DNA from: an uncultured Bacteroidales bacterium
Lineage (GTDB): Bacteria > Bacteroidota > Bacteroidia > Bacteroidales > Paludibacteraceae
Assembly (NCBI GenBank): GCA_946186915.1
Contig: CAMHOY010000004.1
Coordinates: forward strand, 1 to 64,000
Reading direction: 5' to 3'
DNA: 64,000 nucleotides
In this document: positions 51,469 to 60,116 of the stretch, one piece after another
Position numbering within the stretch: the first letter of the stretch is position 1
How the letters are laid out: each line of letters opens with the position of its first letter
Program-made: the position numbers and the translations under genes
Notes under the pieces: model-generated
The model's database searches: none
What the model saw: the letters and a program-made list of their open reading frames with translations, nothing else
Told to the model about the DNA's origin: nothing

Positions 51469-52950
51469 ATGAAAACTATTAAATCGATTTTAATTGCAGC
51501 CACCCTGATTTGTGCAACGGCCGTATCGGCACAAGAGGCACAAGCTCCGAAACATGAGTTCAAAGTGGCTATCGGCGACTCCGTTATGATTAAGCGCGAG
51601 TGCCAAAAGTACTGCACTGGTGAGAGACCTTCTGTTTGGGTATGGGATAAAGTACATACGGTACGCCAATTGGGTACCAAGCGCTTCCCGGATGGCGTTC
51701 TGTTGATGAATATCTATTCGTGGATGTGCGAGGACTGCTTGATCCCGGTTAACGGCAAGGCTACTGAGAAAGCAGAGCAAGTACAGAAAGAGCAAGCTGT
51801 GCAGAAAGAGGCTTATGAGCAGGCTGTAAAGGAAGGCAAAGATCCGAACGCTGCTGCCGAAGAGGCTAAGGCCGCTGAGGAAGCGAAGGCCGCTGCCGCC
51901 GCCAAAGCTGCAGAAGAAGCAAAAGCCGCTGAGGAAACGAAGGCTGCTGAGGCAGCTGCAGCAGCTGCTGCCACTGCCAAGGCCGCAGAAGAAGCTGCTA
52001 AAGCAGAGGAAGCTAAGCCTGCCGAAGAGGAGAAAGCCGCTGAAGAGGCTAAACCTGCTGAAGAAGTAGAGCGTGTTATGGCTAAAGGTGACTCGATTCA
52101 CTCGAAGCAGAATTTCCGTAACGGATATGACCGCTTTACCATCGGTGTTCGCGGCGGTGTGGCTTCGCAGTTGCACCAGCCTGTATCCGGTGTAGATGCT
52201 AAATGGGGTATCGGCGGCGACGCATTGCTCGATCTCCAATATGCACACTACTGGACCAATGATGCACGTAAACTGGACCTCGGTCTTATCGTAGGCCTGA
52301 GTGTCGGTTATGCACAAGGTAGCTTCTCCGGTTCGGCAGACTCCACCTTCAACAAGGGTGATCTCCGCTATACCATCAATGCGCAACAGATCAAAGAGAC
52401 GGACCATCAGGTTCAACTCGAGATCCCGTTGATGTTCTCCTTGATTCATGACTGCGGTTTCTTCTTGAACGTAGGTCCGCGTTTCATGTTGCCGGTTTAT
52501 ACGCCGCTCAATCAGAGCATCAATAGCGCAACGGCTTCGATCACAGCGTACGATGCTGAGTCCGGCGTTACCCTCCAGGATAACGTGGTAACCGGTCAGT
52601 ACGTAGGTCAGACTCCCCAGGGAGGCAACGACCTGCAATGGAAGATCAACATCATGCTTACTGCTGAACTCGGTTATGAGTTCCTGTTGAAGAGCGGTAA
52701 CTCGCTGGGTCTGGGTGTATATGCTGACTACTGCGTATATAACTCCCGTTCGATCCTGAATTCGGCTAAGCATCCGGCATTGCTGGATATCGCCAACCCG
52801 CCGAGTGCAGGTGGAACAGCGAACTTGGCAGTATTCTCTGCAACAGACACGTATGCAAGCCGTGTAGGTTACTTCGATGCCGGTATCAAGTTGGCTTACC
52901 ACTTCAACTGGCCGAAGAAGAAAGCAGCACGCGAGACCAAGTTGTTCTAA
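51469..52950 (+). CDS. Outer-membrane beta-barrel protein with N-terminal 4-Cys region and Ala/Glu/Lys-rich linker
   Basis: 493 aa, signal peptide, barrel strands from residue ~215. Confidence 0.75.
   Translation: MKTIKSILIAATLICATAVSAQEAQAPKHEFKVAIGDSVMIKRECQKYCTGERPSVWVWDKVHTVRQLGTKRFPDGVLLMNIYSWMCEDCLIPVNGKATEKAEQVQKEQAVQKEAYEQAVKEGKDPNAAAEEAKAAEEAKAAAAAKAAEEAKAAEETKAAEAAAAAAATAKAAEEAAKAEEAKPAEEEKAAEEAKPAEEVERVMAKGDSIHSKQNFRNGYDRFTIGVRGGVASQLHQPVSGVDAKWGIGGDALLDLQYAHYWTNDARKLDLGLIVGLSVGYAQGSFSGSADSTFNKGDLRYTINAQQIKETDHQVQLEIPLMFSLIHDCGFFLNVGPRFMLPVYTPLNQSINSATASITAYDAESGVTLQDNVVTGQYVGQTPQGGNDLQWKINIMLTAELGYEFLLKSGNSLGLGVYADYCVYNSRSILNSAKHPALLDIANPPSAGGTANLAVFSATDTYASRVGYFDAGIKLAYHFNWPKKKAARETKLF
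51850..52065 (+). repeat. Low-complexity (A/E/K) coiled-coil-like coding repeat
   Basis: AAAEEAKAAEEAKAAAAAKAAEEAKAAEETKAAEAAAAAAATAKAAEEAAKAEEAKPAEEEKAAEEAKPAEE. Confidence 0.9.
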
Positions 52951-52957
52951 TGCGCAT

Positions 52958-53629
52958 ATGACGATACTATGTATCGAAACTAGTACATCGGTTTGTTCGG
53001 CCGCCATCTGTAAGGATGGCGAGCCGATTAACCAGTGTATCTGCCGTGAAGGTAGCAACCATGCTCGGTTGCTACCTCGCTATATAGAGGAATTGCTCTC
53101 GTTTGCACGGGAGCATGACCTCTCTATAGAGGCGGTAGCCCTTTCCGAAGGACCGGGAAGTTATACCGGTTTACGGATAGGAACCAGTACAGCCAAAGGA
53201 CTTTGCTACGGACTGGATATCCCGCTCATCCCTGTTCCTACCTTGGAGATTCTCTGCGAGTCCGCGCGGCAACAAGGAGCAAAGGGACATTTATGCCCGC
53301 TAATTGATGCCCGCCGCATGGAAGTCTATACGACGGACACAGAAGGAAAGGCCAGAGCCGTGGTGGTGGAAAATGAAGCAAGTCTGTATGATGGTGGAGA
53401 AGACGTGTACTACTTCGGAGACGGAGCAGCCAAATGTCAGAAGGTTCTCACTCAACCCAACTGGCATTATATACCCGATATCGTTCCGCAAGCGCAATAT
53501 ATGGGCGTGTTGGCGGAGCAAGCAATAACCGGTAACCGGCAAGTTAGCGGGCAACAGTTGGCATACTACGAGCCTTATTATCTCAAAGAGTTCATTGCCG
53601 CGCAGAGTCACGTCAAAGGACTTGTGTAA
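52958..53629 (+). CDS. tsaB: tRNA threonylcarbamoyladenosine biosynthesis protein TsaB
   Basis: MTILCIETSTSVCSAAI, LSEGPGSYTGLRIGTSTAKGL. Confidence 0.92.
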   Translation: MTILCIETSTSVCSAAICKDGEPINQCICREGSNHARLLPRYIEELLSFAREHDLSIEAVALSEGPGSYTGLRIGTSTAKGLCYGLDIPLIPVPTLEILCESARQQGAKGHLCPLIDARRMEVYTTDTEGKARAVVVENEASLYDGGEDVYYFGDGAAKCQKVLTQPNWHYIPDIVPQAQYMGVLAEQAITGNRQVSGQQLAYYEPYYLKEFIAAQSHVKGLV

Positions 53630-53630
53630 A

Positions 53631-53652
53631 GTTTAGTGTTTAGTGTTTAGAG
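53631..53652. repeat. Heptamer repeat gtttagtgtttagtgtttagag
   Basis: Exact reverse complement of 61992-62013. Confidence 0.9.
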
Positions 53653-56231
53653 GGAAGTACATAGTATTATTGTTTATTTCAGCATTAACTGTGCTGCTTT
53701 CCTCATGCTCTACCCAGAAAAACACCTGGGCGACCCGTTCGTTCCATCAGACGAAGGTCAAATACAACATTCTGTATAATGGCAACCTCGCGTATGAAGA
53801 GGGCCTGAAAGCCATCCGTGATGCCAATACGGATGACTATACCCAAATCCTGAACCTGTACCCTGTTTCCAACCATAAAGCAGCTGAAACCAGCGCTTCG
53901 CAGATGGACAAGACCATCGAGAAGTGCCGTAAATGTATCAAGCTGCATTCTATCAAATCGAAACCGAAACGCGACCCTAAAAAGGCCGGCGATCCAAAAT
54001 ATAAACTATGGCTCAAGTCCGAAGAGTTTAATGCCAATATGGGATTGGCATGGATTCGTTTGGGCGAAGCAGAGTTCCATAAAGGAGACTTTCTCGGAGC
54101 CGTAAGTACCTTCAATTATATCATTAACCATTATTCCAACGACGCAGACATGATTGCGCAGTGTCAGCTGTGGATTGCGCGTGCGTACGCCGAGATGGGA
54201 TGGCAGTATGAGGCGGAAGACATGTTGCAGCGCGTCAACATCGATGCGCTTACCAAGAAGCATGCGCGTCTCTATTCGGCCGTGAAGGCAGATGTGCTGC
54301 TGAAGGGCGGACATTATCATGAGGCTATACCGTTTGTGAAAATCGCTATCCCGTACGAGAAACGCAAGATATACCGTCCGCGCTTTGCGTATGTTTTAGG
54401 TCAGTTGTACGAGTTGGAAGGAAACAAACAGGAGGCAACCGATGCCTATAAGACCGTTGTACGACTGGCGCCTCCTACAGAGATGGAATTCAATGCGCGC
54501 GTACGTATCGCTGAGTTAGGCGGCAAAAATGCCATCCGCCAACTGCGCTCTATGACCAAGCAATCCAAGTATCAAGACAAACTGGACCAGTTATACGGCG
54601 CGATGGGAAATATCTATCTGGCGCAGAAAGATACCACGAAAGCGTTAGAGATGTACGAGAAAGCTATCGCAGAGGCTACCCAAACAGGAACAGCCAAGGC
54701 AGCGGTGCTCGTGCGCACGGGTGATATATATTATGAGATGCGCGCGTATGAGAAAGCACAGCCGTGCTACCGCGAAGCGATAACGATACTCTCAATGGAG
54801 AATCCAGAGTATGCGCGCATACAAAAGCGTTCAGAGGTACTTGACGAACTGGTATTGGCTTATAACCAAGTACTACTGCAAGACTCGTTGCAAGCACTTA
54901 GCCGTAAGAGCGAAGAAGAACAGCGCGCTGTCGTTGACAAGATCATTGCCGACTTGATCGAATCAGAGAAAGCGGACTCTTTGAAACAAGAGCAGGAAGC
55001 ACGCGATATAGCAATCGGCAGAAAAGGCGGCGGACCGAGAAGCGTCAATACCGCCAATATGTTAGGCGGAGGCGGTCCGCAGAAAGCGGAGTGGTATTTC
55101 TATAACCCGCAATTGATAAAACAGGGCCAGCAGGAATGGCGGCGCAGATGGGGCAACCGACCGCTGGAAGACAACTGGCGCCGGCAAAACAAACAAGTCG
55201 TATCCGCTTATCCCGAGGAGATGATGACAGAGGGAACGGATACCGTCGTTATGACGATGGATTCTGTCCCGCGTCCCGCTCCGATAGAGACGGATAACCA
55301 TAAACCCGAATATTACCTCCAGCAGATACCGCGTACGCCGCAAGATTTTGCTGCCAGCGACAGCTTATGGCGCGAAGCGATGGTGGCGCTCTATTATATC
55401 TACCGGGACAAAGTGGAAGATGAATTTCTGGCGGAAGAGACGCTGCACAAACTGACAGAACGGTTTAACGGTCATCCTTGTCTGGACGACATTGCCGAGG
55501 ACCTGAAGTTGCGCGCTTTGCGAAATGATGAGGCGTATATCGCGAAGATGCGTCGTATGTTAGCCGAACAAGACTCTCTCTATGCTGCTACCTATACCGC
55601 CTACTCCAAAGGTGAGTACGCACAAGTAAAAGCCAACAAACGCTATGCGCAGACCGAGTTCCCGCAAAGCAATCTTATGCCGCGTTTCCTCTTCCTCAAT
55701 GCCGTCTCTGTAGCTCGTACCGAAGGACAGGCAGCTTTTATCAACGAATTGCAGGAATTGGTGAACCTTTATCCTACCTCCGAACTGGGCTCTATGGCGA
55801 AGGATATGCTGGCTATGATGGGACAAGGTATGGAGAGCCAGACCGGCGGAGCGTCCGGCTCATTGGCTGACCGCCGTGGACAGACAGAAGAAGAAACACC
55901 GGAAGAGGTTACCGAACAGCAATGGAGCGATGACCGCAAGCAACCCAGTATCGTGCTGTTGCGTTTGCCGAAAGCGGACGAAGAGGCATTGAACGAACTG
56001 CTGTACGAAGTGGCTCTCTTTAACTTCTCGCAATTCCTTATCCGCGATTTCGACCTGCAGAAGATGCCGGTACTGGGTGAGGGGTGTGCGTTACGCGTAA
56101 GCGGTTTCGCGGACATGGATGAAGCGGAATGGTGGGTAGATATGATTCGGAAGAGTGCTGACATGCAGTCTGTGCTCGCCGGAGTGGAAATACAAGCACT
56201 GGCAGAAGTGAACCTGCCGCTGATAAAATAA
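53643..56231 (+). CDS. porW: T9SS-associated lipoprotein, PorW/SprE-like (TPR)
   Basis: 862 aa, lipobox LLSSC, TRSFHQTKVKYNILYNGNLAYEEG, TPR-like repeats; GTG start. Confidence 0.82.
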   Translation: MFRGKYIVLLFISALTVLLSSCSTQKNTWATRSFHQTKVKYNILYNGNLAYEEGLKAIRDANTDDYTQILNLYPVSNHKAAETSASQMDKTIEKCRKCIKLHSIKSKPKRDPKKAGDPKYKLWLKSEEFNANMGLAWIRLGEAEFHKGDFLGAVSTFNYIINHYSNDADMIAQCQLWIARAYAEMGWQYEAEDMLQRVNIDALTKKHARLYSAVKADVLLKGGHYHEAIPFVKIAIPYEKRKIYRPRFAYVLGQLYELEGNKQEATDAYKTVVRLAPPTEMEFNARVRIAELGGKNAIRQLRSMTKQSKYQDKLDQLYGAMGNIYLAQKDTTKALEMYEKAIAEATQTGTAKAAVLVRTGDIYYEMRAYEKAQPCYREAITILSMENPEYARIQKRSEVLDELVLAYNQVLLQDSLQALSRKSEEEQRAVVDKIIADLIESEKADSLKQEQEARDIAIGRKGGGPRSVNTANMLGGGGPQKAEWYFYNPQLIKQGQQEWRRRWGNRPLEDNWRRQNKQVVSAYPEEMMTEGTDTVVMTMDSVPRPAPIETDNHKPEYYLQQIPRTPQDFAASDSLWREAMVALYYIYRDKVEDEFLAEETLHKLTERFNGHPCLDDIAEDLKLRALRNDEAYIAKMRRMLAEQDSLYAATYTAYSKGEYAQVKANKRYAQTEFPQSNLMPRFLFLNAVSVARTEGQAAFINELQELVNLYPTSELGSMAKDMLAMMGQGMESQTGGASGSLADRRGQTEEETPEEVTEQQWSDDRKQPSIVLLRLPKADEEALNELLYEVALFNFSQFLIRDFDLQKMPVLGEGCALRVSGFADMDEAEWWVDMIRKSADMQSVLAGVEIQALAEVNLPLIK

Positions 56232-56232
56232 A

Positions 56233-56311
56233 AAGAACACGCGGGTGAGGGTCCGTACATCCACAAAAAAACAGCCGAAGCTGTTCTTTTGTCGGGAAGA
56301 CGTGATTCGAA
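56233..56311. repeat. 79-nt direct repeat copy 1 (includes terminator and 3' end of tRNA-Pro)
   Basis: Identical to 56357-56435. Confidence 0.93.
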
Positions 56312-56356
56312 GATTGCGTGCGTGACGCCGCAATAATCGTTCGAGCGTAGCGAGAT

Positions 56357-56435
56357 AAGAACACGCGGGTGAGGGTCCGTACATCCACAAAAAAACAGCC
56401 GAAGCTGTTCTTTTGTCGGGAAGACGTGATTCGAA
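56357..56435. repeat. 79-nt direct repeat copy 2
   Basis: Identical to 56233-56311. Confidence 0.93.
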
Positions 56436-56489
56436 CACGCGACCTCCGGTCCCCCAGACCGTTGCGCTACCGGGCTGCGCCACTTCCCG
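56416..56489 (-). tRNA. tRNA-Pro (GGG)
   Basis: Minus strand CGGGAAGTGGCGCAGCCCGGTAGCGCAACGGTCTGGGGGACCGGAGGTCGCGTGTTCGAATCACGTCTTCCCGA; cloverleaf with GGG anticodon; CCA not encoded. Confidence 0.95.
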
Positions 56490-56510
56490 TCGCTTTTTCA
56501 AAAGCGGGTG

Positions 56511-56541
56511 CAAAATTACTACAAAAAAATCAAATATACAA
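56511..56541 (-). promoter_or_regulatory. Promoter of tRNA-Pro
   Basis: Minus strand TTG-N20-TAATTTTG. Confidence 0.7.
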
Positions 56542-56685
56542 GATTTTAACGAAAAAAAATAAAAATATATATGTTATTTTAGTTTTTGGAGGTAAAATAT
56601 TGTTGTTTGCACGTTAGTGCGAACGTAATTTCGGGGGAATTCCGTAGGAAGGCGGAGTCCGAAGTTACTACTATTATAAAATAAA

Positions 56686-58023
56686 ATGGCAAAAAAATTC
56701 TACATAGAGACATACGGCTGCCAAATGAACGTGGCGGACAGTGAGGTTGTAGCGGCTATTATGCAGACAACCGATGCCGTTTTGACGGAGAAATGGGAGG
56801 AAGCGGATTTCCTCTTGATCAATACCTGTTCGATCCGTGATAACGCCGAGCAAAAAGTAGAGGCACGCCTGCGCGAACTGAAGGCACATCTCCATAATCG
56901 CAAATCCAATATCGGAAACAGGGAGAAGATTATCGGAGTGATAGGCTGTATGGCGGAGCGCATGGGGCAGGAACTGATTCAGAACTACGGAGTGGACTTC
57001 GTGGCGGGACCGGATGCCTATCTTGATATCCCCAATCTGCTGGCGCAATGCGAACAAGGACATAAGGCAATGAATGTGGAACTGAGTACGACAGAGACAT
57101 ATCGCCAGATCATACCGGCCCGCATCGGTCGTTCCATCAGCGGTTTCGTATCCATCATGCGCGGTTGCAACAACTTCTGCTCCTATTGTGTGGTACCTTA
57201 TACCCGCGGACGCGAACGGAGCCGCGATGTGGAATCGATATTAGGCGAAGTGCGCGATTTACAGGCGCGCGGTTACAAAGAGGTGACACTCTTAGGCCAG
57301 AACGTCAATTCGTACCGCTATATGCGCGAGGATGGTACGGTAGTTGATTTCGCGGATCTGCTGGAGATCGTAGCAGAGACAGTACCGGATATGCGTATCC
57401 GCTTCACGACGAGTCATCCGAAGGACATGAGTGACAAGACGCTTGAGGCGATCAGCCGGCACAAGAATCTATGTAAATTTATTCACCTTGCGGTGCAATC
57501 CGGATCGAATCATATCCTCAAACTGATGAATCGCAAATATACGCGCGAGTGGTATTTAGAGCGCATCGCGGCTATCCGCCGTATTCTGCCTACCGCAGCC
57601 ATCAGCACGGATATCTTCTGCGGATTCCATGATGAGACGCTGGAGGATCATGCGCAGACCCTCAGTCTGATGCGGGAAGTAGGGTTTGACTCTGCTTTCA
57701 TGTTCAAATACTCCGAGCGACCGGGCACGTATGCACAGAAACATCTGCCGGATAATATCCCGGAGGAAGAGAAGGTGAGAAGACTCAATGAAATCATCGC
57801 GCTCCAGAACCAATTGTCGCTGGAGTCCAACCGGCGCGAGATAGGAAAGACGGTCGAAGTACTGGTAGAAGGCTTCTCCAAGCGCAGCCATGATGATATG
57901 TTCGGACGCACCGAACAATACAAGACAGTTGTCTTTCCCCGTAACGGTCAGAAGATAGGAGATTTCGTCAAAGTGACCATACGCGAAGCCTCTGCTGCTA
58001 CATTACGGGGCGAAATAGTGTAA
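56686..58023 (+). CDS. miaB: tRNA-2-methylthio-N6-dimethylallyladenosine synthase
   Basis: TYGCQMNVADSE, radical SAM MRGCNNFCSYCVVPYTRGRERSR, TRAM region. Confidence 0.96.
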   Translation: MAKKFYIETYGCQMNVADSEVVAAIMQTTDAVLTEKWEEADFLLINTCSIRDNAEQKVEARLRELKAHLHNRKSNIGNREKIIGVIGCMAERMGQELIQNYGVDFVAGPDAYLDIPNLLAQCEQGHKAMNVELSTTETYRQIIPARIGRSISGFVSIMRGCNNFCSYCVVPYTRGRERSRDVESILGEVRDLQARGYKEVTLLGQNVNSYRYMREDGTVVDFADLLEIVAETVPDMRIRFTTSHPKDMSDKTLEAISRHKNLCKFIHLAVQSGSNHILKLMNRKYTREWYLERIAAIRRILPTAAISTDIFCGFHDETLEDHAQTLSLMREVGFDSAFMFKYSERPGTYAQKHLPDNIPEEEKVRRLNEIIALQNQLSLESNRREIGKTVEVLVEGFSKRSHDDMFGRTEQYKTVVFPRNGQKIGDFVKVTIREASAATLRGEIV

Positions 58024-58058
58024 AAATAAAGAAAAATCGAATTTTTTTGTTTAAAAAT

Positions 58059-58089
58059 TTGGTCATATCAAATAAAAGCAGTACTTTTG
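58059..58089 (+). promoter_or_regulatory. Promoter of candidate sRNA/leader A
   Basis: TTG-N20-TACTTTTG. Confidence 0.75.
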
Positions 58090-58094
58090 CACTG

Positions 58095-58168
58095 AAAACA
58101 AATAAATTTTCATAGTTAAGGTTTAGGTTTAATGGCAATAGGAGGCTGTGAAGTTTCCTATTGTTTTT
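58095..58168 (+). ncRNA. Candidate small RNA / attenuator leader A
   Basis: Promoter ~6 nt upstream; ends in CAATAGGA...TCCTATTG + TTTTT terminator. Confidence 0.6.
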
Positions 58169-58200
58169 AAAACCCAGAGAGGCATATGCCTTATTTTTTT

Positions 58201-58308
58201 ATGACTGACGAAACGAAAAATACCGAAATACAGGTTCCGGATTTGACGGATACAGATGAAGTTCGCAAGGCAATTATCGCGAACGAGATACTCAATCGGA
58301 AATATTAA
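58201..58308 (+). CDS. 35-aa ORF upstream of greA (MTDETKNTEIQVPDLTDTDEVRKAIIANEILNRKY)
   Basis: ATG...TAA, 12 nt before greA start. Confidence 0.5.
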   Translation: MTDETKNTEIQVPDLTDTDEVRKAIIANEILNRKY

Positions 58309-58320
58309 AAACACAATATT

Positions 58321-58791
58321 ATGGCAGTAACGTACATGACCGAAGAAGGTCTGCAAAAATTGAAAGAGGAGCTCCAGTTCTTAGAGACTATAGAGCGCCC
58401 ACGTGTGATTGCCGCTATTGCGGAGGCACGTGAGAAAGGTGATTTAAGTGAGAACGCAGAGTATGATGCAGCGAAAGAGGAGCAAGGTGTCCTTGAGAGC
58501 AAGATTGCACATATCAAAGCCAAACTGATGGATGCACGCGTGCTTAACACCGCGGATATAAAGACCGACGAGGTGCAAATCCTGACGCGCGTGCGTGTTC
58601 GAGTACGTAGTACCGGAAAGGAGAAAACCTATCAGTTGGTTACCGAAGGAGAGGCTAACTCGCTGGAAGGAAAGATTTCCGTGACGACTCCTATTGCGAA
58701 GGGGTTGATGGGTAAGCGAGTAGGAGACGTGGCGCAGGTACAGGTACCCGCCGGGCTGATGGAATATGAGATACTCGAGATTTCTCTCTAA
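58321..58791 (+). CDS. greA: Transcription elongation factor GreA
   Basis: YMTEEGLQKLKEEL, EAREKGDLSENAEYDAAKEEQG. Confidence 0.97.
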   Translation: MAVTYMTEEGLQKLKEELQFLETIERPRVIAAIAEAREKGDLSENAEYDAAKEEQGVLESKIAHIKAKLMDARVLNTADIKTDEVQILTRVRVRVRSTGKEKTYQLVTEGEANSLEGKISVTTPIAKGLMGKRVGDVAQVQVPAGLMEYEILEISL

Positions 58792-58802
58792 ATAGAACGG
58801 GT

Positions 58803-59210
58803 ATGACAATTTTTACGAGAATTATCAAAGGCGAGATCCCGAGTTACAAAGTAGCGGAGGACGATAAGAATTACGCGTTTCTGGACATCAATCCGCTGGT
58901 AAAAGGCCATACGCTGGTCGTTCCGAAGTTGTCGGAGCCGGAGAGCGACTATCTCTTTGACCTTGCGGATGACCAGTATGCGAGCCTGATGCGCTTTGCC
59001 AAGAAAGTGGCAAAAGGTCTGAAAGCGGCTACGGGGTGTAAACGCGTAGGCGTAGCGGTGCTGGGCATGGAAGTGAATCATGTACACATCCACCTTATCC
59101 CGCTGAATTCGGAGAAAGATATGCTCTTCTCCAATCCCAAACTCAATCTGCCTGCAGAGGAGATGGCAATCATTGCCAACTCCATCGCAGAGGCAGTAGA
59201 GAAAAATTAA
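58803..59210 (+). CDS. HIT family protein
   Basis: Histidine triad NHVHIHLIPL. Confidence 0.95.
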   Translation: MTIFTRIIKGEIPSYKVAEDDKNYAFLDINPLVKGHTLVVPKLSEPESDYLFDLADDQYASLMRFAKKVAKGLKAATGCKRVGVAVLGMEVNHVHIHLIPLNSEKDMLFSNPKLNLPAEEMAIIANSIAEAVEKN

Positions 59211-60115
59211 CACATTGCTGCGGCTGTCAAAGCTGCCAAACGGGCATTATTGAGAACCAATTGGATATTGGCGTCCAAACTATCCCCTCCGGTTAAGTCT
59301 TTGACCTTAGCAAGTAAGAATGGCGTGCATTGTTTACCATGTACGCCTTTTTTGTCGGCTTCACGGAGCGCTTGTTCGATAGCGGCATTGATCACGTCTG
59401 CCGGCATCGAGAACTGTTCAGGAATAGGATTGGTCACGAGCATGCCTCCTTTCAAACCGCAGTCTAACTTCGCTTTGAATGCGGCTGCCAACTCTTCCGG
59501 CGTATCAATGCGGTAGTCCACGCCGAAACCGCTGTGGCGTGTATAGAACGCCGGTAATTCGTCTGTACCATAGCCAATCACGGGTACGCCTTTGGTCTCC
59601 AGATATTCGAGTGTGAGACCTAAGTCCAGGATCGACTTGGCGCCTGCGCATATCACCATCACCGGAGTCTGCGCCAGTTCTTCCAGGTCAGCAGAGATAT
59701 CGAAGGTCTGCTGCGCACCGCGGTGTACGCCTCCGATACCTCCGGTAGCGAATACCTTGATGCCGGCCATTGCGGCGATCATCATCGTTGTAGTGACCGT
59801 GGTAGCTCCATCTTCCTTGCGCGCCAGAAGGACCGGTAAGTCACGGCGCGAGGCCTTAATGACGGCTTGGCCTTTCTTACCCAGATACTCAATCTCATCG
59901 TGCGTACATCCTGCTTTCAGTTTGCCGCCGATGATGGCGATAGTGGCAGGAATGGCACCGTTGTCGCGGATAGTCTGTTCTACGCGCAGCGCCGTCTCTA
60001 CGTTCTGTGGATACGGCATCCCGTGACTGATGATAGTGGACTCGAGGGCTACTACAGGCTTGCCCTCATGAAGCGCCTGTTGCACTTCTTCGGAAATAGA
60101 AAGATATTTATTCAT
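59207..60115 (-). CDS. psuG: Pseudouridine-5'-phosphate glycosidase
   Basis: ALESTIISHGMPYPQN, FATGGIGGVHRGAQ, GYGTDELPAFYTRHSG. Confidence 0.95.
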   Translation of the reverse strand: MNKYLSISEEVQQALHEGKPVVALESTIISHGMPYPQNVETALRVEQTIRDNGAIPATIAIIGGKLKAGCTHDEIEYLGKKGQAVIKASRRDLPVLLARKEDGATTVTTTMMIAAMAGIKVFATGGIGGVHRGAQQTFDISADLEELAQTPVMVICAGAKSILDLGLTLEYLETKGVPVIGYGTDELPAFYTRHSGFGVDYRIDTPEELAAAFKAKLDCGLKGGMLVTNPIPEQFSMPADVINAAIEQALREADKKGVHGKQCTPFLLAKVKDLTGGDSLDANIQLVLNNARLAALTAAAMC

Positions 60116-60116
60116 A

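Noticed and set aside
51490-53058. 522-aa minus-strand ORF opposite the OM barrel gene
   Set aside because: Leu/Ser/Phe-Cys runs (FLLFGRLSFLCFSSFFCG) are the reverse-strand reading of the GAA/GCT/AAG repeat; it spans a gene boundary.
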